Below, piece after piece: positions 19,462 to 30,744 of a stretch of DNA of 64,000 nucleotides. Source of the stretch: Deinococcus humi (GTDB lineage: Bacteria; Deinococcota; Deinococci; Deinococcales; Deinococcaceae); the NCBI RefSeq assembly GCF_014201875.1, contig NZ_JACHFL010000013.1:62001-126000 (forward strand), read 5' to 3'. The notes beneath the pieces were generated by a model that saw only the letters and a list, made by a program, of their open reading frames with translations, searched no databases and was not told the origin of the DNA. Position numbers and translations under genes: made by a program. How positions within the stretch are numbered: position 1 is the stretch's first letter; every line of letters starts with the position of its first letter.

Positions 19462-19806
19462 TCAGACGTACTTGAAGATTTCCATCAGTTCGTCGACGAT
19501 CTCGGCTTCGTCGCCACGGGTCGCGGCGGTCGCCACATGCGCTTCGAGGTGGCCGCGCAGGATCACGCCTGCCGCACCATCCAGTGCGCCCTGCACGGCC
19601 TTGATCTGCCGCAGGACGTCCACGCAGTACACGTCCGGGTCTTCCAAAGAGCGGCGGATGCTGTCCAGGTGCCCACGGGCGATGGCGAGACGACGCGCGG
19701 CGCGCTTGCGGCTGTCCTCTGGCATGCAGAGGGTGTGGCCCGTATGGCAGTGCTCCCCCTCCGGGAGGGTCACGTCCGGCAGCTCAGCGGTCATCTCCCT
19801 GGCCAT
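19462..19806 (-). CDS. csoR: Copper-sensing repressor CsoR (C-H-H type)
   Basis: A 114-residue CsoR-family repressor. The Cu(I) ligands are Cys61, His86 and His90 (VYCVDVLRQIKA; RGHLEAHV), the C-H-H set described for Thermus thermophilus CsoR instead of the usual C-H-C. The N-terminal extension HCHTGHTLC (residues 19-27) adds further possible metal ligands. Its ATG shares a base with the copZ stop (TAATG), so it is coupled to copZ; the Met five codons later is an alternative start. It probably represses copZ-csoR-glutaredoxin-ATPase and the divergent copA through the GC-rich sites at 20016-20185. Confidence 0.9.
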   Translation of the reverse strand: MAREMTAELPDVTLPEGEHCHTGHTLCMPEDSRKRAARRLAIARGHLDSIRRSLEDPDVYCVDVLRQIKAVQGALDGAAGVILRGHLEAHVATAATRGDEAEIVDELMEIFKYV

Positions 19807-20015
19807 TAGCGGTTCGCCATCTGAGCGCCGTAGCCTTCCTCGACGACGGCTTCAATTAGCTGCTGTAGTTCAGTATCGCCGTTCACAACAGCTTTGCCGG
19901 TCTTCAGGTCCACCTGAGCGTCGGTCACACCGGGAACGCCCTTGAGGGCCCTGGTCACGCCGGCCTGGCAGTGGCCGCAAGTCATGCCGGTGATGTCAAG
20001 TTCAATCTTGGTCAT
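19806..20015 (-). CDS. copZ: Copper chaperone CopZ
   Basis: A 69-residue single HMA domain with the Cu(I)-binding motif GMTCGHCQAGV (Cys13, Cys16). CopZ carries Cu(I) in the cytosol to CopA and to CsoR. The start ATG at 20015 has CAGGAGG nine bases upstream; a longer frame beyond it runs through the promoter and is not credible. A TTGACA/TATCCT promoter with a 17-base spacer precedes it on the minus strand (20057-20062 and 20034-20039). Confidence 0.93.
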   Translation of the reverse strand: MTKIELDITGMTCGHCQAGVTRALKGVPGVTDAQVDLKTGKAVVNGDTELQQLIEAVVEEGYGAQMANR

Positions 20016-20185
20016 GGTCTTCCTCCTGACATCAGGATAGACCCTCCCCCCCTGGGTGTCAAGATTAATACATTCAAAACTCTGTGTCTCTCGCACAGAT
20101 ATCATCATCTCTTGACAATCCCCCTCCCCTAGGTCTATAAATTCTTGAGCGAAGATCCTCCCTGGGGGGATAGGAGGAAGCAACG
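20016..20185. promoter_or_regulatory. Divergent copZ/copA promoters with CsoR-type operators
   Basis: For copA, TTGACA at 20112-20117 and TATAAA at 20136-20141 are 18 bases apart. For copZ, TTGACA and TATCCT lie on the minus strand. Each spacer is GC rich: ATCCCCCTCCCCTAGG in the copA promoter and ACCCTCCCCCCCTGGGT in the copZ promoter. A third site, ATCCTCCCTGGGGGGAT at 20155-20171, lies just before the copA ribosome binding site. These C-run/G-run elements fit CsoR operators. Confidence 0.7.
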
Positions 20186-22702
<2,517 letters not shown>

Positions 22703-22710
22703 AGCCATCT

Positions 22711-22737
22711 GCGCGGGAAGTCTTTGACTTCCCGCGC
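22711..22737. repeat. Perfect 12-bp hairpin between copA and the next gene
   Basis: GCGCGGGAAGTC and GACTTCCCGCGC pair around TTT. There is no T run, so it may be a partial terminator or an mRNA processing/stability element that separates copA from the small downstream gene. Confidence 0.6.
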
Positions 22738-22756
22738 ACCCCTGAGGAGAACCCCC

Positions 22757-23176
22757 ATGACCAAACTCACTGTTGGCCCCTACGTTGCCTCCCTGAAGAC
22801 CGGCCCTGCCCTGGTCCGTGACCGCCAGGCCTTCCTGGAACGCGCTCGCCTGCGTGATGAGGTGCCCACCGTCGCTGGCCTGCCCCTGGTGGGCCTGGGC
22901 GGCTCCTGCGGCAAGCCCGCGTTCCTGTTGCCGTATCTGGTGCGTTGGACCGAGCAGAGCACCCTCGCCCTGGAGGAGGTGGCCACCGAATTCGACTGCT
23001 TTGTGGAGTACGGCGCGTACCCACACCTGAAGCTGAACGACGGTGGCCAGGAAGTTGCGGCGGTGCAGGACTGGAGCAACATGGGCATGGTCTTCATGCG
23101 GCCTGGCTACGAGCGCGGCGAGGAACTCCTGGTGCGGCTCCGGGAAAGTCTGGAACCCGGGGGCTCAGGCACCTGA
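22757..23176 (+). CDS. Hypothetical protein downstream of copA
   Basis: A 139-residue soluble protein of unknown function. It starts at ATG 22757 after CTGAGGAGAA and is separated from copA by a perfect hairpin but no promoter, so co-transcription is likely. Visible features: VGLGGSCGKPAFLLPYLVRW (residues 36-55) with one cysteine, VATEFDCFVEYGAYPHLK, and two Met-rich spots (NMGMVFMRPG). The cysteines and methionines could bind copper, but no known metal-site spacing is seen. A terminator follows. Confidence 0.7.
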   Translation: MTKLTVGPYVASLKTGPALVRDRQAFLERARLRDEVPTVAGLPLVGLGGSCGKPAFLLPYLVRWTEQSTLALEEVATEFDCFVEYGAYPHLKLNDGGQEVAAVQDWSNMGMVFMRPGYERGEELLVRLRESLEPGGSGT

Positions 23177-23220
23177 GCCGGATGACATGCATGGGCCCCC
23201 TCTTGCGAGGGGGCCTATTT
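23162..23220 (+). terminator. Intrinsic terminator of the copA unit
   Basis: GGCCCCCTC (23194-23202) and GAGGGGGCC (23207-23215) form a nine-base-pair stem with loop TTGC, followed by TATTT. A second small hairpin, GGCTCAGG-CA-CCTGAGCC at 23162-23179, overlaps the stop codon just before it. Confidence 0.8.
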
Positions 23221-23288
23221 GTGGTCGCCCGCCCCCCTGTCGGTGGGGGCCTTGTACCGTCTTAAGCCGATGTTGAGGGAAGGCGGCG

Positions 23289-23307
23289 CTTTACACAGGC
23301 TTAACAC
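23289..23307 (+). promoter_or_regulatory. Direct-repeat box upstream of the copper-storage gene
   Basis: CTTTACAC and CTTAACAC are spaced 11 bases start to start (23289 and 23300), the phasing typical of OmpR-family response-regulator sites. The same pair occurs at 26800-26818 in front of the operon encoding the local response regulator. It lies 70 bases before the ATG at 23377. Confidence 0.55.
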
Positions 23308-23376
23308 GCCACCTTGCACGATGAGAAGCGAACGTCCGCGTACACCACTTTTCGCCCTATTCTCCGGAGGTTTTCC

Positions 23377-23814
23377 ATGACCCAGAACGCCAGCTCGACC
23401 ATCACCCGCATGCTGCAGACCCATCCACAGAGCGGCCAGTCGCCATTCGATCTGAACGCCCTGACTGAATGCATCGAGGCCTGTTTCGAGTGCGCCCAGG
23501 TCTGCACTTCCTGTGCTGACGCCTGCCTGGGCGAGACCGAACACGCCGGACACCTGACCCACTGCATCCGCCTGAACCTGGACTGCGCGGACATCTGCGA
23601 CACCACCGGGCGCGCACTGATCCGTCAGACCCAGCCGGACATGGCCGTGGTCCGCGCGCAGCTCCAGAGTTGTCTGGCCGCCTGCAAGGCGTGCGGCGAC
23701 GAGTGCCAGGGGCACGCCGAGAAAATGGACATGAAGCACTGCGCGGTGTGCGCTGAATCCTGCCGTCGCTGCGAGCAGGCGTGCCAGAAGATGCTCGATG
23801 GCCTGAGCGCCTGA
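23377..23814 (+). CDS. Four-helix-bundle copper-storage protein (Csp/DUF326-like)
   Basis: A 145-residue protein with 18 cysteines in the spaced pattern of Csp copper-storage proteins: ECIEACFECAQVCTSCADAC (residues 32-51), HCIRLNLDCADIC, CLAACKACGDEC and HCAVCAESCRRCEQAC. Csp proteins form tetrameric four-helix bundles that hold many Cu(I) ions inside. No signal peptide is present, so it resembles the cytosolic Csp3 type. CCGGAGG precedes ATG 23377; the longer upstream frame has no such signal. It is followed by a membrane DUF305 gene and probably controlled by the box at 23289. Confidence 0.9.
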   Translation: MTQNASSTITRMLQTHPQSGQSPFDLNALTECIEACFECAQVCTSCADACLGETEHAGHLTHCIRLNLDCADICDTTGRALIRQTQPDMAVVRAQLQSCLAACKACGDECQGHAEKMDMKHCAVCAESCRRCEQACQKMLDGLSA

Positions 23815-23887
23815 ACCCGGTGCAGTTCGCCGCCGTCTGCCACAGAACTTACGCTGGCAGGCGGTTTTCCCTGCCGAGGAGTCAACG

Positions 23888-24406
23888 ATGAACGAATCCA
23901 TGAACCGCCAGGGAGCTTCCCAGGGATCAGATGAAAAGCCGATGGGCAAAATGGGGGGCAGCTATAGCCGATTTGCGGCCATGATTGCCACCTCCACCGT
24001 GATCATGTACGGCCTGATGTACCTGAACACCTACCAACTCGATCACGTCTACTTCAGCGAGACGCGCGTGTTCATGGCGGTCTACATGGGAGCTGTGATG
24101 GCGGTGATCATGCTCGGGTACATGCTGAACATGTACAAGAACCGCCGGGTCAATCTGGGGATCTTTCTGGGCAGCGTCGCCGTGTTCGCCGGGGCGCTGT
24201 GGCTGCTCCGGTCACAGGCCACGGTGGGCGACGTGGCGTACATGAAAGCCATGATCCCGCACCACTCGATCGCCATCCTGACCAGCAAGCGGGCCCAGAT
24301 CAAGGATCCCCGCGTGCGTGAACTGGCCGACGGCATTATCGAGACCCAGGTCCGCGAGATCGCCGAGATGGAGGCGTTGGTTCGCGATCTGGAGGGCAAG
24401 AAATAG
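23888..24406 (+). CDS. Membrane-anchored DUF305 protein
   Basis: A 172-residue protein with three N-terminal membrane helices (FAAMIATSTVIMYGLMYL, VFMAVYMGAVMAVIMLGYML, LGIFLGSVAVFAGALWLL) and a C-terminal DUF305 domain marked by YMKAMIPHHSIAILTS, whose His-His and Met residues suit copper binding. The domain should face the outside. It follows the copper-storage gene by 73 bases and ends convergently with the sensor kinase gene. A role in periplasmic or membrane copper handling is likely; the family has no proven enzymatic activity that I know of. Confidence 0.85.
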   Translation: MNESMNRQGASQGSDEKPMGKMGGSYSRFAAMIATSTVIMYGLMYLNTYQLDHVYFSETRVFMAVYMGAVMAVIMLGYMLNMYKNRRVNLGIFLGSVAVFAGALWLLRSQATVGDVAYMKAMIPHHSIAILTSKRAQIKDPRVRELADGIIETQVREIAEMEALVRDLEGKK

Positions 24407-24424
24407 AAGGGAGGCTGGCCGCCC

Positions 24425-25513
24425 CTAGTGGGAATGGGCCGCCAACAGTTTCAGTATGAAGATGCTGCCCTGCGGGCTTGAACGTACGGTCAGGCTGCCG
24501 CCCATGCGGGTCGCCAGACCGCGCGCGATGGTCAGCCCCACCCCGCTGCCGTCTCCCCGGGTGCGCGCCGGATCGACGCGGTAAAAGCGCTCGAAAATGC
24601 GCTCCAGGTGTTCGGGAGCGATTCCGCTGCCTGTGTCGGCCACCGTGAACAGCATGTCGCCGCCGTGGCGCTCGGCCCCCAGCGTCACCTGACCCCCATG
24701 TGGCGTGTGCCGCAGGGCGTTGCCCAGCAGGTTGGCCAGAATCTGCGAGGCCCGCTCAAAGTCTGCCGTGATGGGGGGAAGATCTACAGCCTCAGCCCGA
24801 ACCAGTGCCACGCCACGTTCCTCGTACACGCCTGCGAAGCGCTCAAAAGCGTCGGCGATCAACGCGGCGGTAGCAAAGTCGCTGGGATGCAACTCCACCG
24901 CTCCCGCCTCCACCCGTGAGACCACGCTCAGGTCCTGGGCCAGCCGCTCCATCGCGGCCGTCTCGCGCAGGATGGCCCCGGAAACAGCTTCCGGAGTCAT
25001 CACGCCGTCTTTCATGGCCTCGGCATAGCCACGCAGCGCCGAGAGGGGCGTCCGCAGTTCGTGCGCCACGTTGGAGATCAGTTCCACCCGCCCCTGTTCC
25101 ACCTGCTGTAGGGCAGCGGCCATGCGGTTGAAGTGACGTGCCACGTCGGTCAGTTCATCCCGGCCTTCTTCCGGCAACCTCCGCTCGTAGTTGCCGGTGG
25201 CGATGGCGTGGCTGCCGTCGCGCAGCAGTTCCACGGACCGCACCACCCGCCGCGCCGAGAACAGCGCCGTGAGGGCCGCCACTACCAGCGCCAGGGGCAA
25301 CGAGGCCAGCAGCGCTGCGTTCAAGGTGCGTCGCACCCCGCGCTCCAGATCCGGGCGCAGGGACGCGCCGTCCGGGCCGATGAGCGTGATCATCTGCTCG
25401 ACGTGGTGGCGAATGAAGGCGGAAGCCATCACCTCGCTGATCAGCAGCACCGCGCCCAGCGCGATGCAGATCACCAGCAGGTGAGACAGGAACAGTCGGG
25501 GGTAGAGTTTCAA
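24425..25513 (-). CDS. Sensor histidine kinase
   Basis: A 362-residue transmembrane kinase. A first helix (LFLSHLLVICIALGAVLLI) and a second (AALLASLPLALVVAALTALF) enclose a short external loop of about 45 residues. A HAMP domain follows, then the dimerisation domain with SNVAHELRTPLS (His151), and an ATPase domain with N box NLLGNALRHTP, VADTGSGIAPEH and the G2 box GDGSGVGLTIARGLA. The short sensor loop is typical of envelope-stress or metal-sensing kinases. It overlaps the response-regulator gene by four bases and completes the DUF305-regulator-kinase operon. Confidence 0.93.
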   Translation of the reverse strand: MKLYPRLFLSHLLVICIALGAVLLISEVMASAFIRHHVEQMITLIGPDGASLRPDLERGVRRTLNAALLASLPLALVVAALTALFSARRVVRSVELLRDGSHAIATGNYERRLPEEGRDELTDVARHFNRMAAALQQVEQGRVELISNVAHELRTPLSALRGYAEAMKDGVMTPEAVSGAILRETAAMERLAQDLSVVSRVEAGAVELHPSDFATAALIADAFERFAGVYEERGVALVRAEAVDLPPITADFERASQILANLLGNALRHTPHGGQVTLGAERHGGDMLFTVADTGSGIAPEHLERIFERFYRVDPARTRGDGSGVGLTIARGLATRMGGSLTVRSSPQGSIFILKLLAAHSH

Positions 25514-26196
25514 CCACCCTCACCCCCTTCCCGGGCTTCCATGAAGCGGTAGCCCACCCCGCGCACCGTCTCGATGAAGCGGGGAGCGTCGGCGTCGTCG
25601 CCCAGCTTGCGGCGCAGCCCCGTGACATGCACGTCCACCACCCGCGCGGTACTCGGAAAGTCAGGACCCCACACCCGCTCCAGCAGCCGTTCGCGGGTCC
25701 AGACCAGCCCGGGATGCTGCGCGAAGGTGCCCAGCAGGTCATATTCCAGCTTGGACAGGTCCAGCGGCTGGCCCGCCAGCGTGGCGCGACGGGTTCGCAG
25801 ATCCAGCTCAAGTTCGCCGCTGCGGATCTCGTGACGCACGCCGGCGCGGCGCAGCAGGGCGCGCACCCGGGCCACCACCTCGCGTGGGCTGAACGGCTTG
25901 ACCACGTAATCGTCCACGCCCAGATCCAGACCGCGAAGCTTGTCTTCCTCCTCGCCGCGCGCGGTCAGCATCAGAAGGGGCAGCTCAAGCCCCAGGGCCC
26001 GCGCCTCGCGGGCCAGATCCAGACCGCTCACTCCGGGCAGCATCCAGTCCAGGATCGCCAAGTCTGCGCGCGGCAGCAGATCGCGGGCCTGATGGCCGTT
26101 GGACGCCTGCAAGACCTCGTGGCCCTCGCCGCTCAGGTAGGCGTGCAGGATTTCCAGGATGGCCGGATCATCATCGACGATCAGGACACGGGCCAT
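25510..26196 (-). CDS. OmpR-family response regulator
   Basis: A 228-residue regulator. The receiver domain has the acidic pocket Asp8-Asp10, phospho-acceptor Asp50 (LAILDWMLPG), TARGEEED and the Lys of VVKPFSPRE. The C-terminal winged helix ends in RVVDVHVTGLRRKLGDD and IETVRGVGYRF, the OmpR/PhoB signature. It lies in one operon with a secreted DUF305 gene (26 bases upstream) and the kinase gene. The direct-repeat boxes at 26800 and 23289 are the best candidate targets, which would link this pair to copper storage. Confidence 0.94.
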   Translation of the reverse strand: MARVLIVDDDPAILEILHAYLSGEGHEVLQASNGHQARDLLPRADLAILDWMLPGVSGLDLAREARALGLELPLLMLTARGEEEDKLRGLDLGVDDYVVKPFSPREVVARVRALLRRAGVRHEIRSGELELDLRTRRATLAGQPLDLSKLEYDLLGTFAQHPGLVWTRERLLERVWGPDFPSTARVVDVHVTGLRRKLGDDADAPRFIETVRGVGYRFMEAREGGEGG

Positions 26197-26221
26197 GGCC
26201 GCCTCCGATGCTTCCTGAGCC

Positions 26222-26779
26222 TTACAGCCCGCGTTTGATCAGCCACTGGCGGTAAGCGTACATCTCGTTGGCCTGCGTGCGGACGATGTCGCGGGCCAGG
26301 CCCAGCACGCGCGCGTCGCTGCTCTTTTGCAGGGCCAGGCTCGCCATGTCGATGGCGCTGGCATGGTGCGGCAACATGCCTTCCACCAGGCCACGGTCGC
26401 TGTCCTTGCGGGCCTTGAGCGCGGTGATCATGCCCTTCATCTCGCCCGTCATCGCGGTCTGCATGCTCTTGTCCACGCCGCCGAGGGTCTTCAGCCAGGT
26501 GTTCATCTGGCCGATCTCTTTTTGCTGCACGCCGATGATGTCTGCGGTCCACTTCTTGACCTGGGAGTCCTTGACGTTGTTCAGAACCGTCTTGCTCATG
26601 TCGACGGCACCCTGGTGGTGAACAATCATCATGGAGAGGAAGGCGCGGTCGAACGCTTTACCCTTCAGCGTGTCCAGGCTGCTGTTCATGGTAGTGCTGT
26701 GGTTCATGCCAGGCATGGTCATCTGGGCGTGGGCCAGGGGCGTGAGGCCCAGGGTCAGCAGCAGTGCGATCCGTTTCAT
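26222..26779 (-). CDS. Secreted DUF305 protein
   Basis: A 185-residue exported protein. A signal peptide MKRIALLLTLGLTPLAHA precedes a Met/His-rich mature N-terminus (QMTMPGMNHSTTM), a plausible Cu(I) site. Two DUF305 repeats follow with SMMIVHHQGAVDMS and GMLPHHASAIDMA. The start is set at 26779 because the signal peptide begins there; 24 further residues upstream would run through the regulatory box. No strong ribosome binding site is seen. It is the first gene of the operon with the response regulator and kinase, so it may be both target and part of the copper-sensing circuit. Confidence 0.87.
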   Translation of the reverse strand: MKRIALLLTLGLTPLAHAQMTMPGMNHSTTMNSSLDTLKGKAFDRAFLSMMIVHHQGAVDMSKTVLNNVKDSQVKKWTADIIGVQQKEIGQMNTWLKTLGGVDKSMQTAMTGEMKGMITALKARKDSDRGLVEGMLPHHASAIDMASLALQKSSDARVLGLARDIVRTQANEMYAYRQWLIKRGL

Positions 26780-26799
26780 GCCATCAGCGTGGGGGGGCC

Positions 26800-26818
26800 G
26801 TGTTAAAAGCGTGTAAAG
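26800..26818 (-). promoter_or_regulatory. Direct-repeat box upstream of DUF305-regulator-kinase operon
   Basis: On the minus strand, CTTTACAC and TTTAACAC lie 11 bases apart, the same pair as at 23289-23307. It sits only 21 bases before the ATG at 26779, close for an activator site, so either the box overlaps the promoter or the true start differs. The match suggests autoregulation and co-control with the copper-storage gene. Confidence 0.55.
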
Positions 26819-27173
26819 CGTGGGCCTGAGCATGGGGAGGCATCGGCTCAAATGTGATCACGCATCATCGCCACTGCAGCGTCTTGGGCCTGACAGGCCA
26901 GTTGTTCACGCAGCGCGGTCAGGGCGCTCCTGGCCCGCTCGCGGGTGGCCCGCCCACGCTGCCGCCGTGGGGAGGCCACCCAAGCATCGCCCTGGTGCAC
27001 GTCGTCTGCGCCCGGGTTCCCAGCTTGCCACACATTCGCCTGTGTACGCCTTCTGCCGGACAACTCAGGCGGTCGCTCAGATTGCGCACAGTGCACATCC
27101 GGCGGCGATCACAGGGGCATCACAACAGAGCGAGACGCGGATTGACGCGTCCAAGGCTCACGAGCGGCTGGGC
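26819..27173. other. Gap between copper and arsenic modules; one weak ORF
   Basis: A minus-strand frame (26848-27096, up to 82 codons) ends in RATRERARSALTALREQL followed by MMRDHI, which looks helical and protein-like, but the first half has poor coding character and no start signal. It may be a gene remnant. Nothing else is seen. Confidence 0.3.
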
Positions 27174-27203
27174 TCAAATAGGGGCAGCTCAATCAAATAG
27201 AAT
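27174..27203 (+). promoter_or_regulatory. arsR promoter with repeated TCAAATAG
   Basis: TCAAATAG occurs at 27174-27181 and 27193-27200, and the second copy runs into the TAGAAT -10 box (27198-27203), which ends six bases before the arsR ATG. A repressor bound here would cover the promoter of a leaderless transcript. Confidence 0.5.
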
Positions 27204-27209
27204 CGGTGC

Positions 27210-27530
27210 ATGACTGTGCAGACTGCCCCCAGTGTCCTGGATCAGCTGAAGGCCCTCTCGCATGAAATCCGGTACGACCTGGTGCGGCATCTGGCGCAGG
27301 GCGAACGCTGCGTCTGCGACCTGGAAGCGCTGCTGGCGCTGCCCCAGTCCAAGGTGTCCTACCACCTGGGCATCCTGCGGGAAGTTGGGCTGGTCCGCTC
27401 CGAGCAGCGCGGAAAAAACATCTATTACACCCTTCAACACGCACCGCTCTTTCATCTGGGGGGCACCCTGCTCAACGAGATCTTTACTGATAGCCCCGCC
27501 TTGGTGCATCAAAGCAATTCGATATGCTAG
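27210..27530 (+). CDS. arsR: Arsenic-responsive repressor ArsR
   Basis: A 106-residue ArsR/SmtB repressor with a winged helix (LALPQSKVSYHLGILREVGLV) and the As(III)/Sb(III) site CVCDL (Cys34, Cys36) in the first DNA-binding helix. The wing EQRGKNIYYTL is conserved. As(III) binding to the cysteines releases DNA. It is the first gene of the arsenic cluster (arsR-arsC-arsB-arsC2), and its promoter repeats are probably its own operator. A truncated relative lies at 33354-33506. Confidence 0.94.
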   Translation: MTVQTAPSVLDQLKALSHEIRYDLVRHLAQGERCVCDLEALLALPQSKVSYHLGILREVGLVRSEQRGKNIYYTLQHAPLFHLGGTLLNEIFTDSPALVHQSNSIC

Positions 27531-27534
27531 AGCC

Positions 27535-28005
27535 ATGCCCAGCCCACCCCGCGTCCTGATCCTGTGCACCCACAACTCCGCCCGCAGCCAGATGGCCGAA
27601 GCCCTGACCCGCCAAGCGGCTCAAAGGCTCGGTGTGGCTCTGGAGGTTCACTCCGCGGGCACGGAAGCCACCCGGGTCAAGGACGAGGCGAAGACCGTCA
27701 TGGCTGAGATCGGACTGGACCTCGACGGTCACACCAGCAAGACCCTCTGGGACGTCCCTGACGCCCAGAACTTCGACTACGTCGTGACGGTCTGCGACAG
27801 CGCGGCCGAAGCCTGCCCGGTCTACCCCGGCAAGACCGAGCGCCGTCACTACCCGTTCGTCGACCCGAGCGGCGGGAGCCTCGACCGCTGGCGCGAAGTG
27901 CGGGACCAGCTGAAGATCCGATTTGATGCTTTCGTGCAGGCCCTGGGGGACGGCCGCGACGTGCCCCCCACCTATATCGACAGCCCCGCCGTGAGCGCCC
28001 AGTAG
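27535..28005 (+). CDS. arsC: Arsenate reductase, low-molecular-weight phosphatase fold
   Basis: A 156-residue thioredoxin-coupled type arsenate reductase. The P-loop CTHNSARS has nucleophile Cys11 and Arg17; the redox relay cysteines are Cys87 and Cys94 in [12 protein letters not shown]. It reduces As(V) to As(III) for export by ArsB. ATG 27535 is preceded by TATGCT at 27523-27528, so an internal leaderless transcript is possible in addition to read-through from arsR, whose stop is four bases away. The product is slightly longer at the C-terminus than the Bacillus-type enzyme. Confidence 0.94.
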   Translation: MPSPPRVLILCTHNSARSQMAEALTRQAAQRLGVALEVHSAGTEATRVKDEAKTVMAEIGLDLDGHTSKTLWDVPDAQNFDYVVTVCDSAAEACPVYPGKTERRHYPFVDPSGGSLDRWREVRDQLKIRFDAFVQALGDGRDVPPTYIDSPAVSAQ

Positions 28006-28009
28006 CCCC

Positions 28010-29317
<1,308 letters not shown>

Positions 29318-29318
29318 C

Positions 29319-29480
29319 ATGGACCGGGGGACGGTCATGGACCACGCGCTGGGCGACGCCGGACTGATCCTGCTTGAGTGCGCCCACCACCCAGGGATGC
29401 CCCGCTGCGTGGCCTGGCGCTACTCACGCTGCACGCGGCGGTCCGTGACGGACTGCCCGAGTGCTGGAGGTTGGAAATGA
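29319..29480 (+). CDS. Possible small ORF between arsB and second arsC
   Basis: A 53-codon frame starts two bases after arsB and its stop overlaps the start of the next gene as ATGA. The spacing looks like an operon gene, but the product (Cys-, Arg-rich, for example ECAHHPGMPRCVAWRYSRC) matches nothing I know and has no ribosome binding site. It could be a leader-like coupling ORF or a remnant. Confidence 0.25.
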   Translation: MDRGTVMDHALGDAGLILLECAHHPGMPRCVAWRYSRCTRRSVTDCPSAGGWK

Positions 29481-29899
29481 CGAAACGTCCGAGTGTGCTG
29501 TTCATCTGTACCGGCAATACCGCCCGCTCCCAGATGGCCCAGGTGCTGCTCGAGCACCACGGCCAGCAGCGCTTCGAGGTCCAGTCCGCGGGCCTGGAGC
29601 CGGGCGAGGTTCACCCCCTGACCCGCCAGGTCCTGACCGAACGGGGGTTTTCGACCGACCACCTCTACGCCAAGGGCACCACCCCACTGTTGGGGCAGCA
29701 TTTCACCCACGTGATGACCGTGTGTGGCCGGGCTGAACACAACTGTCCGATCTTTCCCTTCGCGCTCCGCCGGGAGGCATGGCCCTTCGAAGATCCCGCC
29801 GTGGCGACGGGCACCGAAGAGGACCGACTGGCGGTCTTCCGCCGGGTGCGGGACCAGATCGACGCACAGGTCCGGCAGTGGGTGGAGGCTCAGGCATGA
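29477..29899 (+). CDS. arsC: Second arsenate reductase / LMW phosphatase-like protein
   Basis: A 140-residue ArsC paralogue. It has CTGNTARS (Cys11, Arg17) and the relay pair Cys83 and Cys90 in VMTVCGRAEHNCP, so all three catalytic cysteines are present. It is shorter than the first copy and clearly divergent from it rather than a recent duplicate. GGAGG lies seven bases before ATG 29477. Its stop overlaps the phosphoesterase start (ATGA). The reason for two reductases in one cluster is not apparent; one might act on another oxyanion or organoarsenical. Confidence 0.9.
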   Translation: MTKRPSVLFICTGNTARSQMAQVLLEHHGQQRFEVQSAGLEPGEVHPLTRQVLTERGFSTDHLYAKGTTPLLGQHFTHVMTVCGRAEHNCPIFPFALRREAWPFEDPAVATGTEEDRLAVFRRVRDQIDAQVRQWVEAQA

Positions 29900-30615
29900 G
29901 GATCGCCGTGTTCGGAGATGTTCACGGGAATCGGTTCGCGCTGGACGCCGTCGTGCAGGACATCGAGCACCACCAGCCAGACGCGTGGGTGAATCTCGGT
30001 GACCAGCTGTTCGGCGGCGCGGATCCAGCTGGCGCGTGGGCGCTCCAGCAAGCGCTGAAGGCCCGGCATGGTGTTCTCGAAGTGCGGGGCAACACCGACG
30101 AGAGGCTGGGTGAGGAACTGACCGCGACCACGGCCAAGCGCAGCATGTTGGAGTGGCTGCACGGCGTCCTGCCGGAGCGGGCTGGGGCGTATGTCGCAGC
30201 CCTCCCGACCAGCGTGACGCTGGCGGATGGGATGGTCCTGGCCGCGCACGGCTCACCGGACAGCGCCTGGACCTACCTGCTGCGCGATGGAGACAGCTGG
30301 GCGGGTGACGACGCCGTGCGGGAGCGGCTCGGCGACATTGGGCAAGCGAGAGTCATCGTTGTGGGCCACTCTCACCTGGAGCATGTGCGGCAGCTCGGGC
30401 CGCTGACTGTGGTGAACGCCGGAGCAGTGAGCCGACAAAAGGATGGATCGCCCCTGGCGCGCTGGGTGCTGCTGGATGGGGGGGGAGACGCCTGGAGCGT
30501 GACCTTTCAGCGCGTGGCCTACGACGCGGAAGCGGCCGCGAGATGGGCCCAGGAACACGCCTATCACGGCAGCAAGGAAGCGGCGCAGCTGCGCGAGGGA
30601 CAGGTGACGGAATGA
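29896..30615 (+). CDS. Calcineurin-like metallophosphoesterase
   Basis: A 239-residue phosphoesterase with the family motifs in order: FGDVHGN (residues 6-12), VNLGDQLFGG, VRGNTDE, LAAHGSP and VVGHSHLEH. These supply the two-metal site, so it should be an active phosphodiesterase or phosphatase. It is translationally coupled to the second arsC (ATGA overlap), placing it in the arsenic response. Its substrate is unknown; hydrolysis of an arsenylated or phosphorylated metabolite is a guess based on position. Confidence 0.85.
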   Translation: MRIAVFGDVHGNRFALDAVVQDIEHHQPDAWVNLGDQLFGGADPAGAWALQQALKARHGVLEVRGNTDERLGEELTATTAKRSMLEWLHGVLPERAGAYVAALPTSVTLADGMVLAAHGSPDSAWTYLLRDGDSWAGDDAVRERLGDIGQARVIVVGHSHLEHVRQLGPLTVVNAGAVSRQKDGSPLARWVLLDGGGDAWSVTFQRVAYDAEAAARWAQEHAYHGSKEAAQLREGQVTE

Positions 30616-30681
30616 CCGCAATGAAGGGTCTGTGCCGCCGCGGTGGCCGTCATGGACGTTGCAGAACAGATGGCTGATACT

Positions 30682-30744
30682 GTTGACCTTGACAACTAAA
30701 CGAGGCAAGCGTACCCTCTGGGTATGACCGTTGTCAAAGACAAC
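30682..30744 (+). promoter_or_regulatory. MarR promoter with two inverted-repeat operators
   Basis: TTGACA (30689-30694) and TACCCT (30712-30717) are 17 bases apart, and the -10 box ends six bases before the ATG. GTTGTCAAAGACAAC at 30730-30744 is a perfect inverted repeat inside the first codons, and GTTGACCTTGACAAC at 30682-30696 is a weaker copy covering the -35 box. The two centres are 48 bases apart, so the repressor would bracket the promoter. Confidence 0.65.
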
